A DNA stretch of 64,000 nucleotides from Symsagittifera roscoffensis (GCF_963678635.1 NC_087062.1:72075345-72139344); one strand, 5' to 3'. Shown: positions 26,051 to 38,279, counted from the stretch's first letter. Translations and numbers: made by a program. The notes: generated from the sequence alone by a model not told the origin.

Positions 26051-26855
26051 TCGTTTATAGGAAAAATATATGTTTTCCTTTTTAAGGCTGATTAATCGAA
26101 AGCGTAAAATTAACTTACTTAATTTAGAGAAAATGCTTTGAATATAAAATTGACAAGGTTCTTATAAGCAAACTGAAATTTTATTAAATCAAAGTTAACA
26201 AATTTACAATCTAGGAATATGTCCATTTCGCAAAAAAGCTCAAAACAATGATGAAAAACATTATTTACTGATTGATGAAAAAACAGTTGCCGAAAGAGCT
26301 CAAGAAATGATTCAGCAATTTTGTCGAAAGTATTATATTACTCTCTAATGCTGGCTAATCGCAAGCGCGAAATTTTATTTTGTCTCACGGTTAACTTCTA
26401 GCAATCTAGTTTTGAAGCACCTACAAAATTTGACCAATGTGTGTTTTAGCCATCTCATTCTCAATAAAGGGTGGATCGCTATTCCAATTGTAAGCAACCG
26501 CATCATAATCTGTGATTGATCTGCCGTTAGCAAAATCTCGCTGCGTATTTCACCATTCAATTCGCCTGCGCGGTGATTATCAAAAACACTGATCTACTAT
26601 GTCGCTCATGGTAATTCTGAACTACAAACTAAATCTACAGTCATTTTTTAACCTATGAGTTTATTTGAAGTTGGGTACAACGTCTTGATGAGAAAAATTC
26701 AAACTTTATTCATTTATATTGGATCAAAACAAAAATACAATTATTTCCATTTCCAAGTCTGTAAAATATACTCTTCGTCTTATTTTGCAGCATTAGAAAA
26801 CATTGCAACAAAATTCATTGACGTTTTGAGACGCTGGTATTGAAAAAGAACTAGA
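26051..26855. other. LSM1 3' flanking region
   Basis: AT-rich with no second gene seen. On the minus strand AATAAA lies at 26705-26710, about 150 bp past the LSM1 stop, and is the best candidate poly(A) signal for that gene. Two tracts near 26075 and 26350 share GCTGATTAATCG/GCTGGCTAATCG plus AAGCGNNAAA words, related to the R4 module. Confidence 0.5.
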
Positions 26856-27427
26856 TTATGAAAAATCATCGAATGTCTGGAGGGTGGCTGAGAAGTCGAG
26901 TCCTCTCTCTTTGAGGAACTTCTGTCGTGCCTTTTCGGCTTCGATTTTGAGGAGCTGCTGTTGTTTCTGCATGATGAGGATCTCCTCTGTCTTCATCTGG
27001 TGTTCCGCACACAACTCTTCCTCTTTCTTCTGATCTACCTCTCCTATCAGCACTACGTTCTCACCCCTCACTATGTAGATCCCTACACAGACATACATAA
27101 GGTTGACCATATTCAATAGTCGCTCCATAAACACATCATAAAAAATGGGGAATTAAAATGGAATTAAATTCCCACCTTCTTTTGAACTTCTATCAGTAGA
27201 AGCTTACCTCTTTCTATGTCTCCAAACTTCTCTCCGACATAAATTCTCTCTTTGGTGTTGGCAAGGAGCAGATTTGCAAACTGGTCTATCGACTGCAAAT
27301 ATCCGATGAATGTCTTGCCATCTCGCAACAGAATTGTCAGTCTTTTCTCCAGGTAGGAGAGGATACTGATGCAGCCAGGCAAGTAGGGCTGTCCGTCCAC
27401 TACACATTGCGGGTATTGGCTTTCCAT
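26856..27427 (-). CDS. LSM1: U6 snRNA-associated Sm-like protein LSm1
   Basis: Two exons, 27427-27208 and 27082-26856, joined across a 125 bp GT-AG intron (donor GTAAGC, acceptor TGTGTAG). They encode 148 residues. LSm1 defines the cytoplasmic LSm1-7 ring, which binds oligoadenylated mRNA 3' ends with PAT1 and promotes decapping in 5'-3' decay. The Sm1 motif is LRDGKTFIGYLQSIDQFANL (about residues 33-52); Sm2 is IVRGENVVLIGEVD. The DQFAN signature and the long charged C-terminal helix after Sm2 are features of LSm1 rather than other LSm proteins. The splice falls inside the Gly codon of ERG|IYIVRG. The N-terminus is about 15 residues longer than the human protein (133 residues). The next upstream in-frame extension is not needed. 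All family landmarks are present and I see no damage. Confidence 0.94.
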
Positions 27428-27429
27428 TC

Positions 27430-28640
27430 ACTTCAAGTTTGGGTATTTTCTATTATGACCCACCAGCATACAGCTTATCGCTTATCAGAATCATAATCAG
27501 TTTCTTGAAAAATTAAAGCATACTTTTTTGAAATCGAAAGACCGATTCCAAGTAAAACCAATGGAATGTTCAGTTTGCGCCACCATCCCAGTCGACACAG
27601 ACTCATCGAGCCAATCGAATGGACTAGAGAATGCAAACTGCAATCACGTCAACTCTTTCAATAAAAAAGGGGAGTGAAGTTTTATTTCTGATGGTGTAAT
27701 TCAGACGAGCAAGAAACTCGACAGCGACTTACTGAGAACGTGGTAATGACACGAACCCAACATCAGAGAATAAATTAAAAGCAGGGTGGATCAATATAAA
27801 ATCGCTTTTGAAAATTTTGACCGAAAAAATGGCGTTTTTTTGGCGCGCTCCCCCCTCAAAATTAGTCATATTGGCACCAAAGGCGCCTTTAGAAAAATTT
27901 TGAGGTTGTTCAGCGAAAAATGGATGTCATAAAGTTATACCAAAGAAGGGAACCCTTTGGCAACCAGAATTGAGGGGGGAGGGGGGCGGTCGCTACTATA
28001 TTTGTCTCGATTCGCCAAATGGGACATATTAATTGACGTAGAGCTAATAAGTCTTGGGCTATTATTACGGTTAGGCTATCGTGGAATGCGATATACTACT
28101 ATGGGATAGAAAAGCAGGGGATAATATGTCATACAAACGGACTATTTCACCTGCAGAGAAATTTAAGCTTTTCAGTCAAAACGCTGAAATCTTTGTTGTT
28201 TGGAAAAACGTATTTAAGAAAACTTTATTCAACAAGATCATTTTATAGCCATTTTATACTAGTCAAAATTTACATTTGAGTTCATGGGAGGTCTGAGATT
28301 GTATTTATTTCAAGAAAACCTTGACGCGTTTATAGTATTTAAAATAAATAGATGAAAACGTTATCTAGTTCATTTTCTGGGGATAAACATGAAAAACTCG
28401 TATTAGAAACTGTTTTCTATTATGGACTTTGAATTTATAAGATGAATAAGAATAACAAATTATATCCGGAAAAAAATCAGAAGTTTGTCTCCAATTATGT
28501 TCAATTTTAGGTACCCATTCCGCAAAAAAAACATTATCGTTAGCGTTTAATTACTATTCACAAATAATTATCGAGCACCACTTAGCGCGACAAAACGTTA
28601 GTAGACGATAGTTCAATCGAAAACAAACATTTAAGGCTAT
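27430..28640. other. Intergenic stretch with a shared GC-rich repeat
   Basis: 27780-28020 shares GGCGCGCTCCC(C)C(C)TC, an AAAATTAGTCATATTGGC-like block and AAGGCGCCTTTAG with 43760-43890. It ends with a G-rich run (GAGGGGGGAGGGGGGCGG near 27970). The rest is AT-rich with no gene seen. Confidence 0.55.
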
Positions 28641-29300
28641 ATAACTTTGTGACTAAGATCTACCCCCATCTGAAACACACAAAACCTATAAACCTTTTTT
28701 CCTATGAAACGACGCTATTTAATGTGACTAGGTCCATATCGCATTTGCCGAAACTATTAAGCCTGAAAAAACCTTTTGAGCAAAAAAAAACGAACAAAAA
28801 GAAAGAAAAGGAAGTAAGCTTTACAAACTCAGAGGTCACAAGCTTACAAATTACAGAAACAAATCAAGATGGCTAACAATTAAAGCAAAACTTGCTTCAA
28901 GCAGAAAAAGTTTGCGTAATTTGGAATATAAGCTGACATAAAATAAGAAATCAAACAAAAGCCCGATAATTAAATTTTACGCAGAAAAAAACACGCAAAA
29001 ACTCATCCTAAGTAGTATCGAACTCATAACCCTTGCAGTATCGATAATGAGTGTTGACTTCAAAGTAAGCGAGCCAAATTAAAACCTCAAACTTGATATA
29101 CTATCAAGAAAATTGAGCAAGTGGTTCAGTGATCTTGTAAAATAAAACAAGTGGTTAACCCGAACAAAATATCTAGATTACGATTGTATAACTCAAGCTA
29201 ATCGATTAAAATTAGTTTGCAACTATTAGAGTGCAACCAAGGCAAATATCCAGACAAATCATTAGCCATTGTTTTTATCATTTCAGTGTCTATAAAATAT
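28641..29300. other. AT-rich stretch; one 75-codon frame of unknown status
   Basis: The plus-strand frame 28649-28876 is Lys/Thr-rich and has no family resemblance I recognise. Nothing supports its expression. Confidence 0.35.
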
Positions 29301-29800
29301 ACTGACTACCGTTCCGTCCAATCTCTGAACAAAGTTTTTCATGGGCAAAAAGTCTAGTACCCGGTTGCTTGCAACAACCTTGCTCATCGCTTTGCTTGGA
29401 TAAAAGATTGAATTGCCAGAGAGAACACAGCGCACAAAGAATTCGAAAGCGTCCGTGAACTCGCGAAAACCAAAAAAAAACATACGTGGAAATCAATCTC
29501 ATTCTGACTTTTTTGGAAGATTGAAGTCAAGTCAACTTTTGATACTGAAATTCTTCCACCGTTTTCACGCCATTCAAATGTTTTGATTAAAGAGTGTAAT
29601 TTGCTTCCACTCAGCATATGCAATTGAAGTGTCCTCAAGAAGAAATCAATTAAAACTTGGGCGAGAACAACTTTTTTGAATTTTTCCTGAAACAAAAAAA
29701 ATCACTACAAATACGATCGACACCAAAAATTACCCCTTTTTGGAACTAAAAAGAAGAAAACTTCACATCATAAATTCAAGCACTATGCAAAACCATTACA

Positions 29801-30320
29801 AGGATACCCGGTTGCTGTACAAGTAGCACAGAATGTTCCGACCATTCTCAGAATTTTTTTTCTTTTTTCTTGAAGTTAGTGTCTTTTTTTATACGTTGTG
29901 TGATGATACATATATACGAACACGTAAGAATTTAGTGAATTAGGCATAAACGGCTCCAATTGTCTTCAAAATTTAAATAAATAAAAAACACGAAAAAAAA
30001 ACTTTCGAAAAACATTATGGCAATAAAATCAGGTTTTTTCAGCCGAAATTGCTAATTTTCATATATAACAAACGTTACTCTATTGCTTCATTCGTTCAAA
30101 ATTAGACGAAAAATCAAAAATTTCAAACCGGTTTTTTCGGCAATAGAAAAAATTTTGGGGATTTTTTAAGTTGGTTCAAAGCAAGAGTGAAAGGGCTTTA
30201 ATATGATATATCGCTCAACCCGTATTATTTGTGGTACCTGATTTTGCGTCGAAAACAAAAAGAAAAACTAAAACACACCCGAACACAAAGTTTCTCCTCA
30301 TTTTCAATGGTCGCAACAAT
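29801..30320. mobile_element. MITE-like element R3, copy with both inverted ends
   Basis: Left end AGGATACCCGG with TGTTCCGACCATT at 29834-29846; right end AATGGTCGCAACA at 30306-30318, the inverse with one mismatch. The interior has a TGTGTGATGATAC block, a TTTCAAACCGGTTTTTTCG block, ATATGATATATCGCTCAACC and ATTATTTGTGGTACCTGATT. About 0.52 kb and non-coding. The R4 module (AAGTCTAGTACCCGGTTGC) lies just to the left at 29331-29400. Confidence 0.75.
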
Positions 30321-30497
30321 AATTCAGTTTTCATTTTTGAACAATGCGAAACCATTGAATCGATAGAAAGCACAATTCTTAGAATTAACACATAGCTTTC
30401 GAATTGAGCTTTATGATAGCTCTATCTATACTTAAACTTTTTCATCAATTAATAACGGCTTCTTTGAAAATCCAAAAATGTTTGTGAAAACATCTAT

Positions 30498-30830
30498 AAC
30501 ACAGACGCGAAGGTACGATTCGCAAACACTAGCGAGAATACGAAAAAAGAGCATCTCTATCAATTGCAATAAGAAAAAGAAGAAATAAACCTCGAAGTAG
30601 TAGAAATTTGGCTACGTCTCGGATTCGAACCGTGACCTAAAAATTATCAGTCTCACGCACTAACCACTCAGCCAGAATTAAGGCAGAGAACAGATAATAT
30701 GAAATTTCCAATTCTAAAGAGCGTGATTATAACAAAAGTGCCACCAAATATGTCAACACTTTTATTTGCAAGTTAGGTTGGGAAAAAAGATTCATACTAA
30801 TACACTACGCTGCCAAGCTTGCTAGTGTAA
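30498..30830 (-). mobile_element. tRNA-derived SINE, copy 1
   Basis: On the minus strand a tRNA-like head is readable near 30682-30610: A box TGGCTGAGTGGTTAGTGC and B box GGTTCGAATCC, spaced as in a tRNA with a long variable arm (Leu/Ser-like). The plus-strand left end is CACAGACGCGAAGG, the family's hairpin end in decayed form. The other side carries AAGGCAGAGAACAG, GTGCCACCAAATATG and GTTAGGTTGGGAAAAAA. It is not a functional tRNA gene: the acceptor stem is not formed and no CCA-proximal structure is apparent. It belongs to the same family as copies at 36.1, 41.2 and 57.7 kb. Confidence 0.8.
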
Positions 30831-31156
30831 GCACAGGGTCAAAGCTGATTTCGCGCCACCTGCAATTTAAAAAAAACTTCTTCCTAAATACAAAAATGTG
30901 TTTAAAAACAACTATAAACACAGATTCGAAGCAGGGCTTTCGCGCCACCTGTAATACATAACTTAAAAGCCAAAATAAAAAGCCACCTGCAATAAAAATA
31001 AAAACCAACATTCAAGAACCTTGACTATGAAAAATGACTTCAATATCTTCAATAGATTTTCATTCATTTTATAATCACAGCATTCAACGAGAACAACCAC
31101 CCATGCTCGAGTAAATTTACAACTCAAAAAAGCGCAATGGAAAAAACACATTTAAA

Positions 31157-31835
31157 TTATTTATTTTGAAACTGGTTCAAAACTAAAGCGTCGAAAAGAC
31201 TAGCATTATTCAAAACCAGTTTGAAATGCTGAGTATCTTTGACTGAATCAACCAAAAACTGCATCATTTCTTGGAAGTGTCTTTGAAACTCCAGTTTGAG
31301 AGATCTCTTTCTGTACTTAACAATACATGCTCCAATAATATGAGATTGAATCAACTTCCCTTCGTCTGGTAGAATCTTTAACAAATGCAAAATCGTTCTG
31401 AACGTCGAGATTGATTTCTCCAACTGCTCACACTCCGGAATTTCTTCATTTGAGTTCATATCAAGTTTTTTGAAGTTCTCTTCCAGATTATCTTTCTTCT
31501 GTTCATCTCCCGACGATATGTCATCATTTAGATTAGCGTCTTGCTGGTGCTTTCGTTTTCTTTTACGATTTTCTTTACTTTTTTTGGGGGCAACTTCACT
31601 CTTTGAGAGCTTCTTGGTCGAGCAAAGCGTGAACAAGTAGTCAAAGATCCGACAAAGTGTGATAGAAAATACAATCGGAAAGATGAAATTTGGGCGCTCT
31701 TTCAATAGGTTGAGCAAAATGATCATCTCAGCGTCTAACAGAGCCTTGTCGACTAATCGGGACTTCGAATTCTTGATGTCCATGCACTGCATCACCAACC
31801 TCGACTGATCAGCTTCGAGAATGAAGTTGCCGTAT
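31157..31835 (-). CDS. Last exon (E) of large helical, probably nucleolar protein
   Basis: The acceptor CTGTTTATAG is followed by a 679-base exon to the stop TAA. It joins exon D by completing an Arg codon (AG|A), giving a smooth LLAGAR-YGNFILEADQ junction. It encodes 226 residues. A strongly basic tract with KKSKENRKRKRKH lies near the middle and looks like a nuclear or nucleolar targeting sequence, followed by an acidic segment and a C-terminal helical block. The final part, with KYRKRSLKLEFQRHFQEMMQ and LNNASL near the end, weakly recalls the URB2/Npa2 C-terminus (a pre-60S ribosome assembly factor). I hold that as a guess. AATAAA overlaps the last two codons and touches the stop. Confidence 0.75.
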
Positions 31836-34065
31836 CTATAAACAGGTCAAGAGTATAAAGCCGGTTACCCTAAGTAGCTCAGGATACTGCTAGGATATAG
31901 TTGTGTGAAATAATAGCTCTGCCTCCTAAGAGTACAAAAGTAAATGGACCAATAGATAAATCTCTCGTGCCCATGGGAGAGGGGTTCCGCAATAGGTAGT
32001 TGAGGCATGTTTATAGCCACTTCAAACTAGTTTCAACACAAAGGCGATACTAAATGGAATAACCATAGTTACGCGCAAATGAACCAACAAATCAAAAAAA
32101 AAAATCCATCGTTTTATTTAACATTAAACTCAATAACAGGCACCATTAGAACTTAACCACAGAGCAATTGGAACGTTAGAAAAAAGTCTGTGGGATGTGG
32201 GAACCAGGCCGACAAAAAAAGCTGACGAACCATAGTACAAAATTGCAAAAAAAATTTCAGTTTGCAACAAAACAAAAAACTGGTTACGACTGGAATAGAA
32301 CACTACGCCTTCTCGTGTCAAGGAGGTTATTTCCACAGCGCCAAATGCGCAGAACCATCTTTGAATTTAGAATTGAAATTGTCGTTTTACTCGAAATAAA
32401 GCAAGTAAACCGAACAAACAATTTTTTTTTCAAAAAAATATCGAAAAAAAATCAAAAAGGCGCTAAAACACATCAACTTAAATTCCTGCAAGCAATTTAA
32501 GATGTGAGCAGCATGAAGCTCAAAAAAATAGCTAAAAGGATATAGAATTACTTATTTTTTCGAAAATCTAAGAACGTGTACCAATAAAAAGTTTAGGTTT
32601 GGTATTCTTCGATGTTTCTAATAGCTGAGCTGTCAACAAATTGCATGCCGAGGGAGCTAAGCCGACAAATCAAGAAATTGCCTGATAGTCAGAAAATGTG
32701 ATTTTTAAAACATTGAAAAATCATTACTTAGAATCATTACTTTGAATCAAACTAAAAGAAAATTTCTGAAACTTGTGATTTAATGCATCATTTTGAATCA
32801 AACTTATAATTTCTAAGATTTAGTGAGAATTAAAACGCTTAATTACAAGAAAGAAAAAGCCAAATGAAGACAAACAATTAAACCCAAGCAGTGGACTGAA
32901 AAATAAAACATCTATTTCGATTTTTTTCTTCACTAACAGAGACGTTTGATGGGTAAAAATCCAAAAATGTGAATTATATTTACAATATTCAAGATAAAAC
33001 AAAAAGAAATAGGGCATCATAAAAAACCACAGAAAAGAACTCTTTATTTTAAAATTATATTGCATTATATTTTCATTTCAAAACAATAAAATCTCATAAC
33101 TTAGAAAAATTTATCCAATTTTTTTTTGATCTGATAGCAATTAAAGCTTTCTTAACCCGACAATAGCTTAAAACGGTAACCGTTGCAAAAAAAATCAGCT
33201 ACAAACACTCAAACCAATATAAAAAAAGTTCACAGAAGCTTGATCGAAAAATTATACCAAAAAAAACTGCAGACAAGCTCATGATTACATTTAACTTCAC
33301 CAACTTACAGCATAACACAAAAAATTATCGATTGAACTTTTGAGCCGACTTGAGCTTTGTGAAAAAGAATTAAGTGCACAAAAAACTTTATTCCAAAAAA
33401 AAACTAAAAAATACAAAGAGGGTCGGAGATGGGGATTTCAAGGTTTTTATAATACATTGTTTAAGTTATGACCGTTTCATGAAAGTTCACCAGAAATAAG
33501 TAGAAAAAATTAGGCAAACAAAGCTACAGCATTAAAGGCAACATCCAATTAGCAGAAAATCATCCGAAACATTTTCGGTAAAAAAATCTCATTAGAAAAA
33601 CTTGTAGGTACCACTTATGAACAGATAACGAACTTAATATAGGCGGTACATGAAGCTGATACATAGATGGATGCAGGTGCGGTATTTGTAAATTGACCAT
33701 TTTTCAGTTCCTTCCTAAGTGCCTATTGTGTGAACATAATTATTTACGGGAAAAAAGTGTATCACCGGTTGCAACACACTCGCTGATCGCAAAATTATTA
33801 ATTACGTAAATTATTAAGCTGCTACACGCAGAACTATTGCATTTGGATATCAAAGTAGAGCTCCTAGAATGGTAATTTGCTCTCCCCGATACAGTGATCT
33901 CCTAGATAAAAAAAACCTGGTTTTCCCCAATACTAGAAAAATACTTCTAACGGCCAACTGATTGCGTGCTGGACCAGCTTGCGTTTGATAACGCCTTTTG
34001 ATGTGTTTTGCCGTTTTTGCTCAGTATAAATTGATCCTAATGAATTCAAAACAAAGATAGCGTAC
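31836..34065 (-). other. Intron between exons D and E of the large gene
   Basis: 2.2 kb, donor GTACGC at 34065 and acceptor TATAG at 31836. AT-rich, with one R4 module (CGGGAAAAAAGTGTATCACC near 33748). No gene is seen inside. Small open frames such as 32195-32500 (+) and 32820-33065 (-) are low-complexity. Confidence 0.6.
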
Positions 34066-35935
34066 CTCGCTCCAGCTAGCAAGATTTTCATCCACAACAT
34101 TTTCTTGTCACTGGTCAAATATGGACTTGCTCCATAAAAACTGGCGACTAATTTTCTGTAAAAGCTCTTTAAATGGTTCTTCCCGAATTTCGATATCAAA
34201 GCTTCCAATAAAGCCGCATAGTATTCTTTCGCTGGACAACTTGCGGATTGGAGGAGTTCTTTTTCAGTGAACTTTTTGAAACAGTTTTCAGATATACTTC
34301 CAATCTGATCTACGCTAAAGCAGGAAAGCAGTTTGTTCGTAAACTTCCGACACGAGTCGTCAATCGAAATTTTCGCTAAAATTTCCATCACATCTCCAAG
34401 ACAAGACTGCGTCATTTCCTTGCCTTTCAAAGAAAACTTCTTTTTGAAAAAGACAGTTATCAACTGAATATGAATAAGACACACCTTGGTAGAACTTTTT
34501 GTAATTTCACCACAGATTTTTTCAAAACCATCATCATTCGGCAAATCATTTTTGAGTATTAAATCGCACACTACACCCAGTAAATGTTCACTTGCGAGAA
34601 AATGCGAAGACTCATGTATCACATTTTCTCTTTTAGTTAGAAATTTAAGAGACTTTTTGGACAACCAAGTGTCCTTTTCCAGGTTTTTTTTCTTTAGTTC
34701 CATCTTCAGCAAAACCATTGCAACTCCTATCTCAGCCCGCAGCCTTACACTTTCGCTGTTATCTTCACTCTTAATCTCTTGTATAAACATCGCTAACAAC
34801 TCGTCAATTTTAGCGCTCAAATGAAGGTCGTCAAATTTCATTGTAGCTTCAAGAACTTTTTCAAAGGATTTCAAGAACGAGTCTTCGTCTACTTCAGTAT
34901 GTTTCAAAACAACTCTGGTCAGAAAAACGAGGTCAACTGCAGACTCATTGGCTTTCACAAAAGCATCATGCAAAATAGCTCCCAACACTTTCAATGGGAG
35001 ACTTTCAATTTCCAAAACCTTGGTTAAGTTTTCATCAGTCAAACCAACAGTATTTACAGACTCTAAAATCACATGTCTAGTTTTTGTCAAAGATGTTCTC
35101 GATTCTTCTTTTAACTTCCTAATTACAGCATTGTGAACACTGGGGTCACTGAAAACTCGGGGGTGTTTCATGAAACATTCAGCTTCATTACAACTCAGTT
35201 CATCAATTTCATTCAATAGCTGCTCGGCCAATAATTCGAGCATGGTTTTCCGCTCTTTTTTGCTACTCATACGACAATACTGCTCATATTTCGCAAACAA
35301 GACTGAATTACCCAGACCTTCTTTACACTCTGACGATAATGCAATCATTTCAGTCAGATGATTACCACAATTTTTGACGACAGTGTTTTTTGATTGCGAA
35401 GTAACAATTGTAAAAAGTGTCACAAATTTCTCCAATATTTTGTTATCTTCAATATCAATTCCATTTAGCAACTCAATTTTCTGTATAACTTCTGTCAAAT
35501 TTTCCTCATACGCATCGACAATGGTCAAGTTTTCTTCACGTATGTGCCCAAATGACAAATTTGATAACTTAAGGACAACCTTCAAAACTTTTGGTTTCGT
35601 TTCCATATTCGCATTTACAAATGCATCAAAAAGAATGTTCACTAAATTGAATGTGGTTTCCATGTTAACAGAAGTAACTTTATCCGACCAGTATTGCTCT
35701 ATCAAAATGAACATTTCATCTTGAAACGCGTCAAATCCGATTTGCTGTAGGCTTGAGATGAAGAATGATTTGAAGTATTTGTTAATTTGGTAGATACTGT
35801 CGTAATAGCGGAGCGAAATTAGGATAAAGTTAGAGTGCTTCATGAGTAATGCACAGGATGTCGTTTGAATCATGGCTTTCGACATGGCATGTCCGTCCAG
35901 GAGCATCACCAACGTCATCAGGTCAAGTTTGGCCT
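34066..35935 (-). CDS. Main exon (D) of large helical protein, URB2-like candidate
   Basis: An open stretch of 1870 bases bounded by acceptor TTCGCAG and donor GCGAG|GTACGC, encoding about 623 residues of almost pure helical-repeat character (Leu, Lys and Glu rich; no signal peptide or membrane segments). It reads through from exon C by completing a Glu codon (G|AG: ANA-E-AKLDL). No catalytic motif is seen. ARM/HEAT-like packing is suggested by regular pairs of amphipathic helices, for example around TRHVILESVNTVGLTDENL. With the basic tract in exon E and the similar exon A, the whole protein would exceed 1250 residues. This size and style suit ribosome-biogenesis scaffolds such as URB2, URB1 or HEATR1, with URB2 the best guess. 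Antisense frames across this exon are shadows. Confidence 0.8.
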
Positions 35936-36054
35936 CTGCGAACAGACAAGTTGACAAATTATAATATGTGGACAAAAAAAAAACACGCGCCACAATCAGA
36001 TTTACACGCAAAAAAATTACCAAATTTTAAAATAATATCCAGAAGACTGCAAAT

Positions 36055-36415
36055 TTAGCACAGAGGCGAAGTTTCGCTTAGCAAATACTGTCGATAACAC
36101 GGCAAAAAAGCAGTTCTATAAAGTGCAATAACAAGAAATAGAAATAAGCCTCGAATTAGCAAAAAATTCGGCTACGTCTGAGATTCGAATCTGTAACCTA
36201 GAGATTAAGATTCTCGCACCCTAACCACTCAGCCACGGAAGCTGAATAGTTGCTAGCCAAACACTAGTCACAAATAAAGCAGAGAACAGGTGCTATGCAA
36301 TTTCCAATGATAGTGAATTTTCCAAATAAGTGAACACTTATAATGAACACTTTCATTTTCGAGTTAGGTTAGAAAAAGAAGAAGATTGGTAACAATAAAC
36401 TAACCTGACGCTAGC
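36055..36415 (-). mobile_element. tRNA-derived SINE, copy 2
   Basis: The minus-strand tRNA-like head has A box TGGCTGAGTGGTTAGGGTGC near 36238 and a B-box-like AGATTCGAATCTC near 36182. The plus-strand left end is CACAGAGGCGAAGTTTCGCT, the hairpin end of the family. On the other side it has AAAGCAGAGAACAGGTGC, a block of aacactt repeats and GTTAGGTTAGAAAAAG. It runs directly into an R3 element at 36423. Confidence 0.8.
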
Positions 36416-36422
36416 GTAAGCA

Positions 36423-36955
36423 AGGACAGCCAGTTACTGTGCAAGTAGCACAGAATGATCCGACCATAGTCATAAAAAATTACAACCAAGTTTTTTCAAA
36501 TTATTGCCGTTTTTTTTGTCGTGGTGTGATAAAAGGAGCTGAACAAAAAAACTGGGAATTAGGTATAATCAACAGTTATAGTAAAATAAGTAATTGAAAA
36601 ACATTTCTTGAAAAAAAATACTTTTTGCAGTTTTTTGAATTTTTGATTTCAAAAGGGCCCTAAAATACTCAGAGTAAACTAATGTTACTCAAGAAAACTG
36701 AGTTTTTACATTTGAAAATAAGCAATTGTAAGCGTTTAAGCATACAATTGCTGATTTCAAATCGGTTTTTTTCGACACAGAGAAAATTTGTTTAAAAATT
36801 TCTAATATGGTTCGAATAACAATTTTCAGGGCTTTAATATGATATATCACTCAACCCAGTCCAATGATTATTTGTGGTACCTGATTTTGCGTGGAAAAAA
36901 ACTAAAACACAACCGAATACAAAGTTCTTCCTCATTTTCAATGATCAGGACAAAA
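36423..36955. mobile_element. MITE-like element R3, copy in URB2-like intron (a)
   Basis: Left end AGGACAGCCAG with TGATCCGACCAT near 36456-36467; right end AATGATCAGGACA at 36940-36952, an imperfect inverse. The interior ATATGATATATCACTCAACC and TGATTATTTGTGGTACCTGA match the other copies closely. Confidence 0.7.
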
Positions 36956-37027
36956 AAAATTCTTGAAAGTGACACATGAAAAAAAAGAAAAAGAAAGAAC
37001 ATGATTATCCGAAATCATGTTGAAACA

Positions 37028-37585
37028 AGGATAGAACAAATGAAAAAAGTAGCCCAGAATGTTCCAATAAGTATTTTAAAAAAATAAAGTTTTTTGAAAA
37101 CAGTGTATTTTTTTTCTGTGTGGTGTGATTAGAGCCCCTAAGTAAGAATTAGGCATATTCTACAGTCATGGTAAAAAAAGGCAAATTGGGCAACAGTTTT
37201 TGTAGAAAAATGACCGGAAAATTTGACCGAATTTTTTCAATTTTTGATTTGCAAAATAGTCCTAAAAGTCCAACAATTAACTTTACTCAAGTAAAACTAA
37301 GTTTTCACCGCTCAAATCCAAAAATAAGCTATTGTAAGCCACCTCGCTCCCTTTATTTGCTCAAAATTATCCTAAACTTCACAAATTTCAAACCAGTTTC
37401 TTTCGACACCGGGACAACTTTTTGAAAATTTTTTCATGTTCGAATCAGGACTGTAAGGGCTTCAACAAAATATACCATTCAACCCAATCAGCCATATTTT
37501 TGGTACCTAATTTTGCGCGGAAAACAAAATAAAAACTGACACATCCGAAGACAAAGTTCCTCCCGATTTTCAATAGTCGGAACAA
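37028..37585. mobile_element. MITE-like element R3, copy in URB2-like intron (b)
   Basis: It starts AGGATAG with CCAGAATGTTCCAATAAG and ends CAATAGTCGGAACAAC at 37570-37585. It lies head to tail with copy (a), about 70 bp apart. The interior contains GGACAACTTTTTGAAAATTT and a GACTGTAAGGGCTTCAA block. Confidence 0.65.
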
Positions 37586-37754
37586 CAAAGTATATTTTCA
37601 ACTAGTTACAATCAAATGATATCAATACGTTTAGTTATGTCTATCCGCTGGTATAATTTTATTTAAACTTATATGAGTGACAAAGTCTATGAAAACGGAA
37701 TGAGACGGAAATCGGAAAATTAAAAAAAGGGGAAAATGAAAATAATTTCAGAAA

Positions 37755-37990
37755 AACAGTGATTATCTGAAAAAATCACTTTCGAAACTAGAAGTCGATC
37801 ACGTTTTTCTTGACCTTTAAACTTTTGCTGTTCAATAGTCCAATTTGCCTTCCTTTCAAAAAAAGAACCGGTTTTAAAAGAAAATAAAACTCAAACCCCG
37901 AGAAAGTATATTTGAAATCATTTAAAAAAAAAATCATCACGACACCTATATAAGAGCCTGAACTAAGTTCATATACTCTTAAAAAATTTT
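37755..37990. repeat. Dispersed repeat R2, copy 3 (3' part)
   Basis: It shares CTTTCGAAACTAGAAGTCGA, a TTTGCCTTCCTTTCAAA block, ACTCAAACCCCGAGA and the terminal CCTATATAAGAGCCTG box with copies 1, 2 and 4. Confidence 0.7.
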
Positions 37991-38279
37991 GAGCAATTAA
38001 GTTTCAAAACTACATGAATTGAAAAACAAACTTTCAGTTTTTGCTCTTGATGCGACACAAAAATATTTAATGCATCACAAAAATATTTTGATGCGGCACT
38101 TGACTTGATGTGGCGAGCAAGCCGACGAAAGATAAGCAAGCTGACAAAAGTCCGACAAGACAATTTTTCAACAGAAAAAATATGGTCCGGCGTTACCTCT
38201 CGGCCAAATGGAAAGAGCCTCGAAGTTGCTTAGGTTCTCTAACAAAGTAACTTCAACTTCAACTTCTTCCAGATTTGTA

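Noticed and set aside
30610-30682. Functional tRNA-Leu or tRNA-Ser gene
   Set aside because: Good A and B boxes exist, but acceptor stem pairing is absent and the same sequence is embedded in a repeated SINE.
34486-36058. Several plus-strand frames of 60-116 codons
   Set aside because: They are antisense shadows of exon D, which has consistent splice junctions and protein-like composition.
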